This document shows, in pieces, positions 20,248-33,222 of a stretch of DNA of 64,000 nt. Origin of the DNA: Rhizophagus clarus. Its lineage: Eukaryota > Glomeromycota > Glomeromycetes > Glomerales > Glomeraceae. Position 1 is the first letter of the stretch. Each line of letters begins with the position of its first letter. The DNA lies in NCBI GenBank assembly GCA_015698045.1, contig BLAL01000058.1, forward strand, positions 808,501-872,500, given 5' to 3'. The notes beneath the pieces are model-generated. The model was not told the DNA's origin. It searched no databases and worked only from the letters and a program-made list of their open reading frames with translations. The position numbers and the translations under genes are program-made.

Positions 20248-22900
20248 CAGTCAGACCTCTTTATAGTCACCAAGTCCGTTACACTTCTAAGTGGTGATTG
20301 TATAGAGGGGTGACTGTAATTATAAACCTCTATACAATCACCGCTATAATTAAAATAATATGTGGTGATTATACAGAGGTTTTAGCATTTGTATTTATAA
20401 ACAGTAAACAAAAATTAACATTCGTAATTATAAAGTTCATTATTATTTATTGGTTATTGTTTATTATTATTTAAAAACAGCATAATCATAACAATAAAAT
20501 TTTAACTAAAAAAACTGGTTATTTGAGCTTGCTTTTTAGTCTGCATTTTAAGTTTATGAACTGTTTTAAGATACTTTTTAAAAACGTGCCCATCTTCATT
20601 TTTAAATTCATCTATTTCTTGCTGTTCAAAGAAAGTTACCCAAGTTTGTAAAGACTTTGTTGCATCATCTAAAGAAACTAACACTGGCTCATCTTCAGAA
20701 TCATCTGAATTATCATTTTCTTCATTCATTTCCTCTCGAATCAATTTAATGATATCATTTTCATTTAAAACATCCTCGGTTGGTATTTCTTCATCCAAGT
20801 CACAAAATCATTCAAAGCATTTGCTAAGGAATCAGCAAGAGGGTCGTCAGATTCCGCACCTAAATCTTCAATAATTTGATTAGTATCTGCAACATCTTCA
20901 TTTAAAATAGCTTGCTGAACTTGTGTTGCATCAGCTATATCATTATCAGTTGTAGAAGGCAATATCCCAGTTTTAACCCAACAATTAAAGATCGTATCAC
21001 CGCTTACATTCTCCCACGCATCTGCCAGATAATCAACAGCTTCTTTGATATTTACCTTCTCCTTATTAATATCCTTTCCTTCTTCAAAAGGTTTTAAAAT
21101 GTGTCGGCAATAGTTTCGGTTATAATGAGCTTTAAAACTCTTGATAACTCCTGCATCAAGTGGTTGTAAGTGACTCGTAGTATTAGGAGGTAAAAAAGCT
21201 ACTTCAACGTGAGTTAGGTTAAGTTGAGTAACTTCTCTACCACTAGCATTATTATCAGGGCGACCTACATTTTAAATGGAGTTAGTGAAGTTTCAAGAAA
21301 AAAATGATTTAACACCTTAATTAAAGCACCAGTCATTAAAAATCCCATTAGCTATTCGTGACCTACCACGTGATCGACGTTGAGATCTAGAACCAGCGCC
21401 AGTACTACCATCATCATCAATATTATCAGAATCGGGATTGGGATTGGCTTACGTAAATTAAAAAAAAAAAAAATATTTTTAATAATAATTCATAAGTTCT
21501 TCATAATTAAATTAAATTACAACAGTCCTTTTACCTTGTTGAGGATCGATGTGAGATGGCGCATTGTCAACCAAGAGCAGGATTTTTTTATTTTGCGCTC
21601 TAAAGTTGCGGTCTATATGTCGAAGTACTTCTTCAAAAATTGTCGAATTCATCCATGCTTTGGGGTTTGCACGGTAATGAACGGGAAGTCGCTCTAAATT
21701 GATTCGTGAAAAAGGTCTTGGACGTTTCGCATTACCGATTACCCATGGCGTAAGTTTATCGGTTCCCGTCACGTTAGCACCAAGAAGGACCGTTATTCTA
21801 GTTTTATCTTTCTTCTGGCCAAGAATAGGTTTTGTTGAGAGTGTCTGATTTGGAGGCATTTGGTAAAAGAGACCGGTTTCGTCGATATTATAGATTCGAT
21901 CAAGAGTAAACTGGCCCAAAAGTCTATGCAATTTCATTCGTTCTTCTGCAAGAGATTCCAATGGAGCACTTCCTGCTTCTCCGTGTGCACGATATCTTTG
22001 AATATTGTTGCGTTTTTTAAATTTCTCAAGCCACCCATTCGAAAACACCAATTCACTTTCCTGTATGTTAAATGCCTGTGCGAAAACTCTTGCTTTTTCT
22101 TTAATTAGCAAATCAGTTAAGGTAACACCTCCCGCTATTGCATTTTCTACCCATAGACTCATAGTATGATCTAATGAAGGAAATTTTGCTTCTCTATGCC
22201 TAAATTTTTAGGAAATTCATCAATAAAGTTTCAAAATGTTATTAAAAAAAACCTGCTTACCTAAATGTTTTATTTGAAACTTCAGCACTAACCACGGCCT
22301 TCCACTTGTCTTTTTCTTTCAAAATTTTAGACACAGTACTTCGGTCAATCTTCACATTAGGGTTTTTTTCGTTGAAAAACTGAGCAACTTCATGATGTTT
22401 TTTGTTTTTATTGGCTTCTGACCATTCGCATATTTGATGTTTAAGGTCATCACTAATAGCTGAACGGTGCTGTCGATTGGGTGGCATAACAAAGAAAAAA
22501 TCTTAAGGAAAATATTGATATGGAAAAAAAGAGATTTTGTATGAATTTATTTTCATGCCGATTTGAAGATATAGTATTTGTTCAGGTGTTGATAAATTAA
22601 ATTTGGAAATGACATGGATGAACAAAGAAGCAAATGATAATCAAATGATAAGAATCATAAGATTAACTTTACAACCAATCAGATTTCATTAATCTGCGGC
22701 CAATTGGAAATTAGTGATTATAGAGAGAGCTAATTACTAACGATAATAATAAGTACGTTACAGATTATGTGGTGATAGTGATTATAATTGTTTTGTGAGT
22801 ATAAAGAGGTAAATTAACTAAGTTAAAGTCCGTTTCACAAAATCGTGTTCTTATATAGAGGTGTAACTATATAGGGTGTGACTGTAAAGAGGTCTGACTG
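20248..22900. mobile_element. pogo/Tigger-like DNA transposon with TA target duplication
   Basis: Left end CAGTCAGACCTCTTTATAGT at 20248 and right end ACTGTAAAGAGGTCTGACTG ending at 22900 are inverted copies with one mismatch in the outer 20 bp. TA dinucleotides flank both (20246-20247 and 22901-22902). Inside the left end a further palindrome, GGTGATTGTATAGAGG with CCTCTATACAATCACC, suggests subterminal transposase-binding sites. The length is 2653 bp and it carries one transposase gene on the minus strand. CAGT-type ends, TA duplication and CENP-B-like transposase fit the pogo branch of Tc1/mariner. Confidence 0.9.
20502..22487 (-). pseudogene. pogo-type transposase (CENP-B HTH plus DDE), one frameshift
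   Basis: Exons 22261-22487, 21535-22199, 21367-21447 and 20502-21264 join in frame. Exon 1 encodes the first helix-turn-helix (SDDLKHQICEWSEANKNKKH). Exon 2 has the CENP-B/Tc5 HTH region and the DDE core: NIDETGLFYQMPP (first D) and LLLVDNAPSH (second D). Exon 3 is a short Ser/Arg-rich linker (GSRSQRRSRG) that lengthens the usual gap. Exon 4 has LPPNTTSHLQPLDAGVIKSF with the third catalytic D, and a C-terminal acidic tail. Near 20795-20810 a one-base shift separates the frame ending KKYQPRMF from the frame DLDEEIPTEDV that continues to a stop at 20502. Only the acidic tail is lost, so catalysis might still be possible. Confidence 0.8.
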
Positions 22901-22902
22901 TA

Positions 22903-23924
22903 TATAAAATTGTGTTCCTTATATATACATTATAATTCTTGTTAAACTGAATTTCTCATCAAATAACGAATAATTAAACAAAAAGAAATATTTCAAACTT
23001 TGAAATAAGGTACAAAATAAAATATACATCTCCAATGCCGAAATAATGTATATAGCGCAAAAAATTTTACAACTTCAGTTGAAATTTATAGATTTTCGTA
23101 AAGTACATTAATTTTGGTGCTTTTTATTCACTTAATTACCATAGAGTCTGATTATGGATTTCCTCATAATTTCATGAAAATTTTTATTTTGCATGTAGTA
23201 TACTTCAAAGATTTAGCTCAATAACTTTCACTTTTTTTTTAAAAAAAAAAAAGAATATGATATTAATTTCTTAGCGAACATAAGGCTTATTTTTTTTTTT
23301 TTTAGTAAATTCCAACTAAATAAATGAATTAGAAAAATAATGTAATATTCATTTCTGCTGATCAATAAAAGATTATATTTCTTAACATCTGACAAAGTTG
23401 CTATCAGAATCTTGTTCGTGATTTACTCTTATGTTAAATCAAAACTATACAATTAATTACTTACGCTACATTACTAAGCACAGGTCCCATTTTGCGTAAA
23501 GATAAAATGAATCAGATTATTTTATGGAATTTTACAGTATGTACAGTACTAATAATTTTGATTAACATAATATTTTTTAGGAGCCAAAAAGCTTGTTCAA
23601 GATCTTTTACTTTTTCATTGTTTATCATTCACTTTTACAATAATAGATATCCCTTATAAGTTATAAATCACGAATACATTTATTTATCGTATATATTTTG
23701 GTTTAAAAAAGGAGAGATTAATAGTAAAAATATTAATGAACTTAATAAAAGAATCACAGCGTTAAAATTGCTATCACATGATTTCGGCGTTAATTCGTCA
23801 ACCACTGACAAAATTGTAGTGATTTGTACATATATATGATTTTTACAGTAGTTATTTCTCATACTGTATTATCGGCAAAAAAAAAGAATATTAACAGAAC
23901 AATCATTTATTCGGCCATATAAGT
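22903..23924. other. Gene-free AT-rich interval
   Basis: No gene recognised. About 23340-23870 resembles 29100-29460 (shared TTGCTATCAGAATCTT-like and AAAAGG.AGATTAATAGT blocks), suggesting an old dispersed repeat. Confidence 0.4.
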
Positions 23925-24737
23925 CAGTGTTCGGTAATGACCTGGTCATTTGACCATTTTTCGGATTAGGAGTCATTTGGCCAAATGACACCCTATCATT
24001 TGGCATTTGTCATTTTGTCATTTCGCAAATGACCAAATGCCAAATTATTGGGTGTCATTTGACTGTCATTTGCATCATTTGTCATTTGGTCATTTGTCAC
24101 TAAAATACAGAAAGACTATTGGACAATTTAATTACATTATCACGTGATGCAAAATCGCAAATCATAGTCGCCTAACCAATGACAGCAAAAATTATTAATA
24201 TTGTATGCATAAATAAAATTTCACATGCGAAAAATAGGTTCTATATGCAGTATATGAGTTACAATTATTGCAAATTTATTAGCTTTTATTGCTTTTGTTG
24301 ATAAAATAAACCCATTGATGAAATAACTTTATTGATGAAATGATGATCGGTGAATAATAATCTTGTTGGTAAATGAGATTATTGATGGTGGAACAATTTT
24401 CATTAAATAAATGTAATATTATTTATAAAAAAAAATGGAGTTTATGATTAAATAGGCATAAAAAAAAATTATTTCTACCATAAAAATAATAATAAATCAC
24501 GTGATTCAACACTCTTTCACTACTATTAAAACTTTTTTTATTACATATGCTAAATAAATTTTGTTTCAATATTTTGTTTCTTTATTTTAAAATAAACAAA
24601 ATAATTAATAATAATTCTTGAAATATTTAATATTTTTCAAATGACTTAAATGACTGATCATTCGAGTTCCAAATGACAAATGACAAATGACTTGTCATTT
24701 GAGTCATTTGTCATTTCAAATCATTTACCGAACACTG
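23925..24737. mobile_element. hAT-type MITE with 8-bp target duplication
   Basis: Starts CAGTGTTCGGTAATGA and ends TCATTTACCGAACACTG, inverted copies with one indel. The 8 bp ATATAAGT occurs on both sides (23917-23924 and 24738-24745), a perfect duplication. Both ends are filled with many copies of CAAATGAC/GTCATTTG in both orientations, so the ends can fold back. No transposase is encoded in the 813 bp. The 8-bp duplication and CAGTG ends indicate mobilisation by a hAT transposase located elsewhere. Confidence 0.92.
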
Positions 24738-24745
24738 ATATAAGT

Positions 24746-26999
24746 AGAAAAGAGGATGAATTTTATTATTCAAAAAGGTGCAATAGTAAAAGCAAATATA
24801 GTACAATAATAATCTATAATGAATAGAAAAGTATTAAAGTGTATAAGTATTGTAATCTTATAAATAAAAACCATTTAGAAAATTAAGTTTATAACTTAGT
24901 ACAACCGAAACACTATTAAATACGTTATATGATAAAGTAAAGAGATTTAGAGACATAACATAAAAATGGTAGAAATATTAAGACAACAGGAAAACTAATA
25001 CCACAACACAAACATATATTTTGAGAAGAGGGGTAGAAATAAACAATATAACTACATTATTGTTTTCCCCAATAAAAATTCCAATTATCGTCCAAAATCA
25101 TTTTTTTTAAAATATAAAGTTTTTAAACTCGGTAGTAACGAAAATTGAGAGTATACTAAAACGACACATTGTGTAATTTCATCAATTTTACTAAAAGATT
25201 TATTTGATACAGAAGATTCTGTAGCAATTCAATACTAATGTTTGTTGCTTGGTATTAGAATTATGATGATTTATTATAAATATTTATATTGCATGAAACC
25301 ATTGATAGTTGATAACATAAATATAACCTTCGTGAATATTATTATACGTATTTAGCAACAAGGCTGCTTAGTAGTTTGATGAGTCTATTTTTGACTTGGT
25401 TTTTTTTTTGTAAATCTCTTGGAGCGAAATTTACATTAACAGGTTGTTTAATTACATAAATAGTCAAAACATTTTTATAAATTCTTAGAATTCTAGGATA
25501 TTTTAGGGTTCCAGTAAGTTCTATATATTTTAAATCAGATTTTAAATGCAAAAGTTTTTTTACCTTTCAGTATCATTATTAAACATACTGTAAATTCCTA
25601 TAATTTGTAATAACATATTTTAACTTGAAATCTAACCTTCTATTATAAATAATAGTAAAAAATTTTTTTGATTTGTATTAACAAAAATGAAATAATTATT
25701 GCGTAGTTATCGGCAGTCTGCATGTATTTAAACAATTCTGATAGCAATTTCTAAATAAGGATTAAACTAGGAGTTGCTTAAAATTAAAAAGCGAATATTT
25801 CAACTTTATTTAGATTAACCATGAATACATTTATTTATTTATTTCATATAAGACGATACAACTCTCATAAATTTTTAATAACAACGATAAATATTTAAGT
25901 AGAACGATCTATATGACTAATGTGAAAAGTCGCCCCTGAATGCAGGAAGTTTGAGGTTGAAAGATTACGAACTCATCACTGGGTAAGTTGGAATATATGA
26001 GTATAAAGTAACTGAGTTAAATCAAGTCACATGTTCGTGTTACTCGAATTTTTTTTTGGTTTTAACATCATCTTTTTCAAAAATATAATTTAATATTTTT
26101 GGTAGACAGTGAGTAAAATAGATTAACTAAATGTCACTTAAATTCTCAAAAGTTAATTTATCCGTTAAAAATGTTACCACGCCGCATAAAGTCCTTACGG
26201 AGATAACTAGTTAATTTATTTTAAATTAACTGTATGAGTGATTAATGTATAAAATTTTACTTAGTTCATGTGTAACGTCAAATTATCATAATTATTTACG
26301 GCAGAATAAAATAGATTTCATTAATATAATTCTTTAAAACGGTTATATTGTAAAGGAGGATACTTTTTACATTGGGTAAAAATATTGCAGGAATCTTAAT
26401 CATGATATCTTAATAATGTATACTAACCACCGTTTAAAAAATTGAGTTAAATATTACTAATGCAGTTGACGTTTCTATTCGCAACCTACATTCGTCTTAT
26501 CAAGACCTTTCTCACTCCTCTGAAATCAGCCAACACAAACAGACTTTGTACTTATTTTTATGATTAACAAAAAATTTTTACACTGACACTGATGTCACGT
26601 TTTTTGATAACTAAATTTTTTTGGTAGCATATGACGTTGAGTGGTAAATAGTTACTTTTGGGTTTTGCGAAAATCAATGCCTAATAAATAAATAATCAAA
26701 TTTTTTTATTACAGTATTTTAAAAAAAATAAGAAATTTTTCAACAATTTCGTGTTTGTATATTTGTGTTTATAATTCGATCTCAAGAACATATTGTGCTA
26801 TATCATCACGAGTCTATTTAGTAACTGCATTCCATCCTTTATATTTATCACCTCATGTTCTGAAAATGAAATTATAAAAATATAATTTGCATCTAGAACA
26901 ACGAAATATAGATGGATCAATAGATTTCCTCTCCGATTGTTTTCAATTTACTAAGACCGTTTACCTACTTAGTATAAAATATTCAGTGCATAATAATAG
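24746..26999. other. Gene-free interval with an old dispersed repeat
   Basis: No intact gene. About 25190-26210 is a diverged copy of 37110-38110: shared TATTTGATACAG...AATGTTTGTT, a CTTAGAATTC/AGTTCTA block, AAGTCACATG...GT.ACTC and GTTAAAAATGTTACC...CGCATAAA in the same order. The rest shows nothing recognisable. Confidence 0.5.
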
Positions 27000-28250
27000 A
27001 TATAATGCTAATATGTGACTTATTATATTTACCTTAATATCATATTTCCTGCAGTTGTTATCTGGTATAAGTGATGACATCTATTATGATGAGGTGCAAT
27101 AGGATCAATAGACTCAAACTTTTAATTTTGGGAAAATAATAATATCCAGAATGTATATCTTGAACTGCTTCAAACCGGTGTGCTTCAGACCTTGAAAATC
27201 AAGATATTATACAGGCATTTTATGAGCATCATTATCAATCAAGCATTGTGTCTTAAACTTGTCACCTTTTCGCAAGACATCATATGCTGATATTTCAAAA
27301 AAATACCCAGCAAAAGTGCCACCAGCACCTCCTGTAAAATTCTAGATTATATTAATAATTGTGTCTTTTATATGATTTTCATAGTATCTGTTTAAGCCTT
27401 ACTTACTTCTGCCGAGCCAGGACATAGGTTTTATTTGTAAAATCAGCATTAGGAATAATATGTATTACTTTTTGGAGTATATATTATCTAAGTACGGTTG
27501 CTCCCATCAACTTTAATGGCTCTATATACATCACACTTAGAATATGTAAGATCCGGTTCATTCTTATGTTTAACAAAAACTCGTCATGAAATGCAACCCA
27601 CTTCTTAATTATTTCCTTGACTCTAGTCTCAGATATTTTATCTTTATACTAATCATTTCAATTCCAAACATTCCAGATTTCTTCTTCTGACCAAATCGGT
27701 GCATAATATTTTCTAGGATATGTTTTTACAAAATCATACCACAGACCACATTTAGGAGTTGTAACTAAAAATGTATATGGTGTTTTCCACAGTGCAGGCT
27801 TATCAGCAGAATTGATGGTATAAAAGTAATCACCTTGCGGAATTCAAGTTCTGGACTTACAATATTCATTACAGCCCCATTTGATTTGATATGAAGAAGA
27901 TGCAATTTATTTTAAATCTCTGTTCATACATGATATCAACTGAATTATATTGGCGGATTACATAGAAAGCCAGATACAATAAAATGTGTTTTCTGATGCT
28001 ATGTGATCTACTTATAACACATCTACTATTTTGAAATCCATTGTAATTACTCCTGATTCTATCATAGACTACCATCACAAAAAGTTAGTTCATCTTGTCA
28101 TTCTTGTGAATTTTGCATTACATTGTCATCCATATAATGATCTTATTTTCTTTAACTTTCATGTATTTGATAATCATTCTGACATATATCTAGTTTTGTC
28201 TGCATTGTCAGAAGGCAATTTAAAGCAATTTGAGCTTTAGAAAGCTCTTT
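27000..28250 (-). pseudogene. Crinkler (CRN)-type P-loop protein, decayed
   Basis: Pieces in conserved order occur in several frames with stops. Upstream is FWKELSKAQIALNC (about 28240-28200). Then SRCVISRSHSIRKHILLYLA (about 28010-27955), where the Walker A loop expected as G-x-P-G-I-G-K-T reads RSHSIRKH. It is followed by DIMYEQ, then FLVTTPKCGLWYDF and YYAPIWSEEEIWNVW (about 27780-27680), VKEIIKKWVAFHDEFLLN, and GGAGGTFAGYFFEISAYDVL with KFKTQCLIDND (about 27335-27225), and SLIPDNNCRKYDIK near 27060. This matches my memory of the Rhizophagus Crinkler C-terminal NTPase/nuclease-like module. Multiple stops and frame changes and a destroyed nucleotide-binding loop make it a pseudogene. No signal peptide region was found. 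Confidence 0.65.
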
Positions 28251-29597
28251 CCAAAATTCTCACACACACACATATATATGTACATATATAACATGAGAAG
28301 TAACAGGTTTATGATTATTATAATCTTAAGGTTCAGCTTGTTCTTTTATTGGAATGAAAGTGTTCCTAATCAAATAAAAAACTATGTAGGATGTTAGATA
28401 ACATGAATTTCTTATTTGAAAAGTAAACCATTGGAAGATAGTTGGGTGTCATCATGATTATTATGTGGATATTTTCAAGGAAAGAAAAATTCAATGTCTT
28501 TCCTAGAAGATACTCCTTACCCTGAATTATTAATTATGTTAATATTGTAACTTTCCATAAGATTACTTAAGTCTTCAGTTTTATATCAATATATTGATAA
28601 ACTTTTAGATTTACTTTGATAATTAATTTCCTAATTTCCTGAATTTCCAACTTTCTTTTTACAAGAAATTTAACTGGAAAAGAAGCCCTAGGATTATCAC
28701 CTAGAATAAGACAAAATACCATGATTTTTCTGCAGCCAAAAGTTAAAAGCAAGGTTCAAAAATAATTTATTGTATAATACAAGTAAAAAATGAACTATAA
28801 ATAAAATATAAGACCTAGCAAGTGGAAAATTTTTCTCAAAATAAATATCATCATTTACTGTAAATATTTGGGTGAAAATAGTTTTTATACTCAATTTAAC
28901 CCTGATGTTTACAATAATTTGTGAGTAGTCAAGATGATAAAAAGTATTTATCTTATATGTGCAGTATTAAATGATTTTATCATTATAAAGATGATTAAAA
29001 AAGAAGAAAAAAAAAATAGAAAAAAGGAGAAAGGAAAAGAAAGTCGGAAGAGGAGGAGAAGAATGGAAAAACAAGTAAAAAAAGTTTTTTATTTACTGAA
29101 TTTATAATTGTGCAAAATTAATAACTAAGCTTTTGACATGTGAAAAAAGCATTGTTATCAGCAGAATCTTACATGTGATTTATTTCTGTGTTAAGGATGT
29201 CATCATCATTATGTAATTTGCAGTTTCTTATATCTACATGACACTTTATTTATCTCACTCTTATTAAAAAAGAAGCTGAATCAACTAGTCGTATTGGCTT
29301 AAAAGGGAAGATTAATAGTGAAATATAATGAATATTAATAGAAGAAGCTTGTGACAAAATTGACGATATAACCAAAACTGTCAATTCATCATACAACAGT
29401 ACGTAATCTAATCACGTAATTTTGACGTTAATTTTTTTGATCAATTATGGGCTAAAATCAGTTTGCCAATTTTAAAAACTGGCAGAATTATTATAAAAAT
29501 AAAATAAAATTTATTTAGATATTTAAATTTATAATCATAATTAATATGTTACATAAATTATTGCTTTTTCGAATATATTATATAGTAATTCAGCAGA
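28251..29597. other. Gene-free interval
   Basis: Contains a CA/TA microsatellite (28258-28292), a purine-rich run (about 28985-29080), and at 29100-29460 a diverged copy of 23340-23870. The end is the 3' flank of the BTB gene. No gene supported. Confidence 0.45.
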
Positions 29598-31118
29598 TTA
29601 TTGTTTAACTACAATATATGACTCAATTTCTTCAATAATAAAATTATTATTCATATTTAAATTCTTTTCATAATTATCACATTCGTTATTAACATATAAA
29701 GATCTATTTTTCATATATAATGAACCATGACCAAAATTAAAACCATAAGTATAATGATTCAATATAGCTTTAGGATAATCTATTACACGACATATTTTCA
29801 TATTTTGAATATCTTCATTATTTTCAAATGAAAAAATGAAATTATCAGATGAATAATAAAATGATAAACTAGTATAACCATCATAATCAAATAATAATAA
29901 ATCATTTTTAATTGAATTAAATCCAATAGAACTATAACCACCAAAAATTTTATTGATTTGATTTACTTTAATTAAAACTAAACTTGCTACTTGACCTTCA
30001 CATTTATTTCTAAAAGATTCATTATTAATACCATCACGACTACCTCGATAAATAAGGTCAAATTTATATAATTTATCTTCTTTAGTACGAATATATTTGG
30101 CATGTTTTTTATCAATCCAATTAATAATGATATTTGTAAGTTTTGATTTGATAATATTTGAATCAATTTGAGGTGCAATAATAGGTGTGTATGATTTAGG
30201 CTGTTCAATCAAATAGTTTGTCATTATTTTTTCATAAATATTATTTGGAATAATAGCCTTGTAAGGTCGAACCTTAATATGGAAATCTTCGGAAGTAATT
30301 TCTGTAAATTTAATGAAGGGAATGAAATCACTTAATATATTCTTTAAATCCTCATAATTTTCTATATTCCACTCATCCTGATTATTTTTCTTCCCTAGTT
30401 CAGGAATTTGTTTGATGCTCCACTTAATCAGAAATTCCAAAACAACAATTACTTCAATTTGAAAATCATCTCGCTTAAATAGTTCGTGAAGAATATCTTT
30501 GTTAAGCAATAGAAATTCTTTTGAAGTAATAAATGGTCTTATATCTGCACAAATAAACCTAAGACAATAATCTTGTAATTTCTTGCATCTTATAAGTTTA
30601 GATATGGTGAGAAGAACGACAACACAATTTTGCTTGACCCAAATTTGTCGTTTCTCGATTAAATAATCTTGAAGATGTTCGAATAATTCCTCGATAAGCA
30701 ATTCGTCAGATGCAATCAAAAGTTCAAGAATATTTTCACCTGGTTGTTTTGTCAAGTCGAGTTCACCTGTATAAATATACCTTGGAAAAAAAGAAATTAC
30801 AAAATTTATGAATTGTGTATAATCAAACATATAAAGATTTATTTAACGATATAATAATAATTACTTTAGAACCATCTCAAAAATATTTGGGGCAATATTT
30901 GGTTTATTAAACGTGATCATATTATTATTCATTATAACCCATTCATTTGAGAATGCACTCTTAAAATAAAGAGAACGAGCACATAAAATAATTGAATGCG
31001 CTTTAAATTCCCCTTCATTTTCGTTTTCACCAACATGAATAGTAACGTTAAAATTATTAGAATCTTTTAATAACAAGGAGATATCTTTTACGAGACCAGA
31101 ATGAAAAGTTGAATTCAT
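29598..31118 (-). CDS. BTB-BACK-TLDc protein 1
   Basis: Two exons, 30865-31118 and 29598-30780, 478 residues. The BTB domain (about residues 8-110) starts KDISLLLKDSNNFNVTIHVG with FKAHSIILCARSLYFKSAF and is interrupted by the 84-nt phase-2 intron exactly before YIYTGELDL, as in every family member here. A BACK region (about 125-235) and the linker VRPYKAIIPNNIYEKI follow. The TLDc domain (about 275-478) has FDLIYRGSRDG, the canonical IFGGYSSIGF, FIFSFEN and the end IEEIESYIVVKQ. BTB-TLDc proteins of this lineage are thought to act as cullin-3 substrate adaptors; TLDc domains elsewhere bind V-ATPase. Both roles are family knowledge, untested here. It stands alone, 15 kb from the main cluster, with the normal FGGY motif. 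Confidence 0.88.
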
Positions 31119-33222
31119 TTTTAAGAAAAATAGGTCAAGGTGTAAATGGTTACTTATAATCAGATTATAAGATACAAAATGTACATTTTAATGCCTTAAA
31201 CTTTACACAAATTCAGATAATGAAAGCTTAATTAAGGAATCTTTTGAATGTGTTGATCGGCAATTTCTAACTTTTTAAAATGCATATATAGAAGATTAAA
31301 TAGAATTTCATAATTTAAATTAATTTGGTAAAAATTAAAGTAAAATAAGAAATTATCGATTACTAATCCAAATATATTTTTTATTATTGTACTTGAAACA
31401 AATTGGTATACGATATGTTCGTCAGTATATTACGTCAAATTGATTTTAATCAAGCACATTTACTACTCACATTATTAAAATTCGGAACAAATAAAGTTTT
31501 CCTATTAGATAATAAACTACAATTTACTGTTATTAACTAATTTATAAAATTTACATATACTACGTAAGATCTTAAATGTACAATAATTGGTAACTACAAT
31601 AGATAATGAAAGAATTGCACGGCAACTACAGTAGACGATGAAAGCATACGATAATAATTATAACTAGCATGTGGTGAAAGTATAGTTACTATATTTTGGT
31701 GTGGGAAATTTTAAAGTTTCCGTAAGAATTTTCTATAAAAAAACCTTCTAATATTATTATTCACTCATTAATTAATTACTATTTTTATCGGTTACATGAT
31801 AACTGATGTCAATTTGAAAGGTTGAAAGAAATCAATTTCCATATAAATACTTCATGTTACAAAAAGATAAGTATCACAAAGGTAAGAAACACTGAAAACT
31901 TGAAATAAAACAGGTCGTTGTGAAAGACTTTTGTTATCCATACACAGTTATTTGCAAAACTAATGTGGCGTAATCAATAAATAGTACTTAATTTAATCAT
32001 CATTGTTCATTTGTTAATCAAATATTAATAAAGAAATAATCATAATGATAATAACTACTACCTTTTTTTTCTGTTATTACGAAAAAACTCCTACGATCAT
32101 TGCACGATTTACGCCCAATTCACCTATACGTAGTAATTTGGTTCCACAAAACTTAATATGATTAAAAAACTATAAATTATTCGTATTTGGGCTGATCACA
32201 ATACAAACAGAAAGTGCAAGGGGCAGTGAACGGGAAAAGTAAAAATATTATTAACACTATTATTATTACGCTGAGAGCAATTATAATGTACTATATTATG
32301 TAAATTTCTATGTCCAGAAATTTTAGTATATTTATAAATTTAAATTGAATGAAGATAATTCCATGATATATACTAGGATGGATAAGTATGATGTAATACT
32401 TAATTACGGCGTGTAACTACCAAGTTTGACTTGTCACTAGAAAAGTTACTGCGCCGCATAAATCCATTTCTATGTATATTATTAACTCGTATATCCTCTA
32501 AAGCAACAATTATAAATTGTAAAGTAGTGATTTACATCCACCGTGTACGATTTCGGTACTCGATTAGAATATTATTTTTTTTTTTGACTCAACACAATAA
32601 ATATTTTCATTCTCGTTTTTTGATAATTATCTGTAAAATTAAAATCATGTTAGCCCAGGACACCGCTAAATTACTAAAAAGAAATCAAAAATGAAACATA
32701 TGATAAAAACACCAATTAAAAAGTCCAAAAGTATAATTTGAAGGTTGGTCATTCTTAAAACAGATGGTCGCTGCCCGACAACACTTTTTTCATCAGACGT
32801 CAAAGCGTTGTATCATTATATGAATGAACAATATCAAGAGACCATAATATCGCACAGATAGTTTTGAGATGACTTTTTTTATTCATCAATTTTACTAAAT
32901 CTTTTTTTTATAACGTGTACTCATACAAAAATATACATGTTATTAGGCAAAAACTAAATAATACGAATACACTATTTTATAGTATTTTAATCAATAAAAA
33001 AATTCGATTCTTTTAATAAAAAATAAAACTTATAAAGCTGCCATATATACAGTACACGTAAATTTTATAGTATAAGGTTCAATTATTTGGTTTTTATACG
33101 AACTCGCTAAATTTTTTAATACACAAAAAAGTTTTTGTCTACGTCATTGTTAAAATAGATAAGCTATTCCAGACTTACGCCAATATTTAATAAGATCATC
33201 TCAAAAAAGTATAAACTTATGC
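31119..33222. other. Gene-free interval
   Basis: Promoter side of BTB gene 1, then AT-rich sequence without recognisable genes. Around 32380-32560 a short block (AAAAGTTACTGCGCCGCATA) resembles the repeat copies at 26165 and 38060. Nothing else seen. Confidence 0.4.

Noticed and set aside
25925..26000. Possible tRNA-like fold around GTCGCCCCTGAATGCAGG
   Set aside because: No T-arm consensus, no acceptor-stem pairing of the right length.
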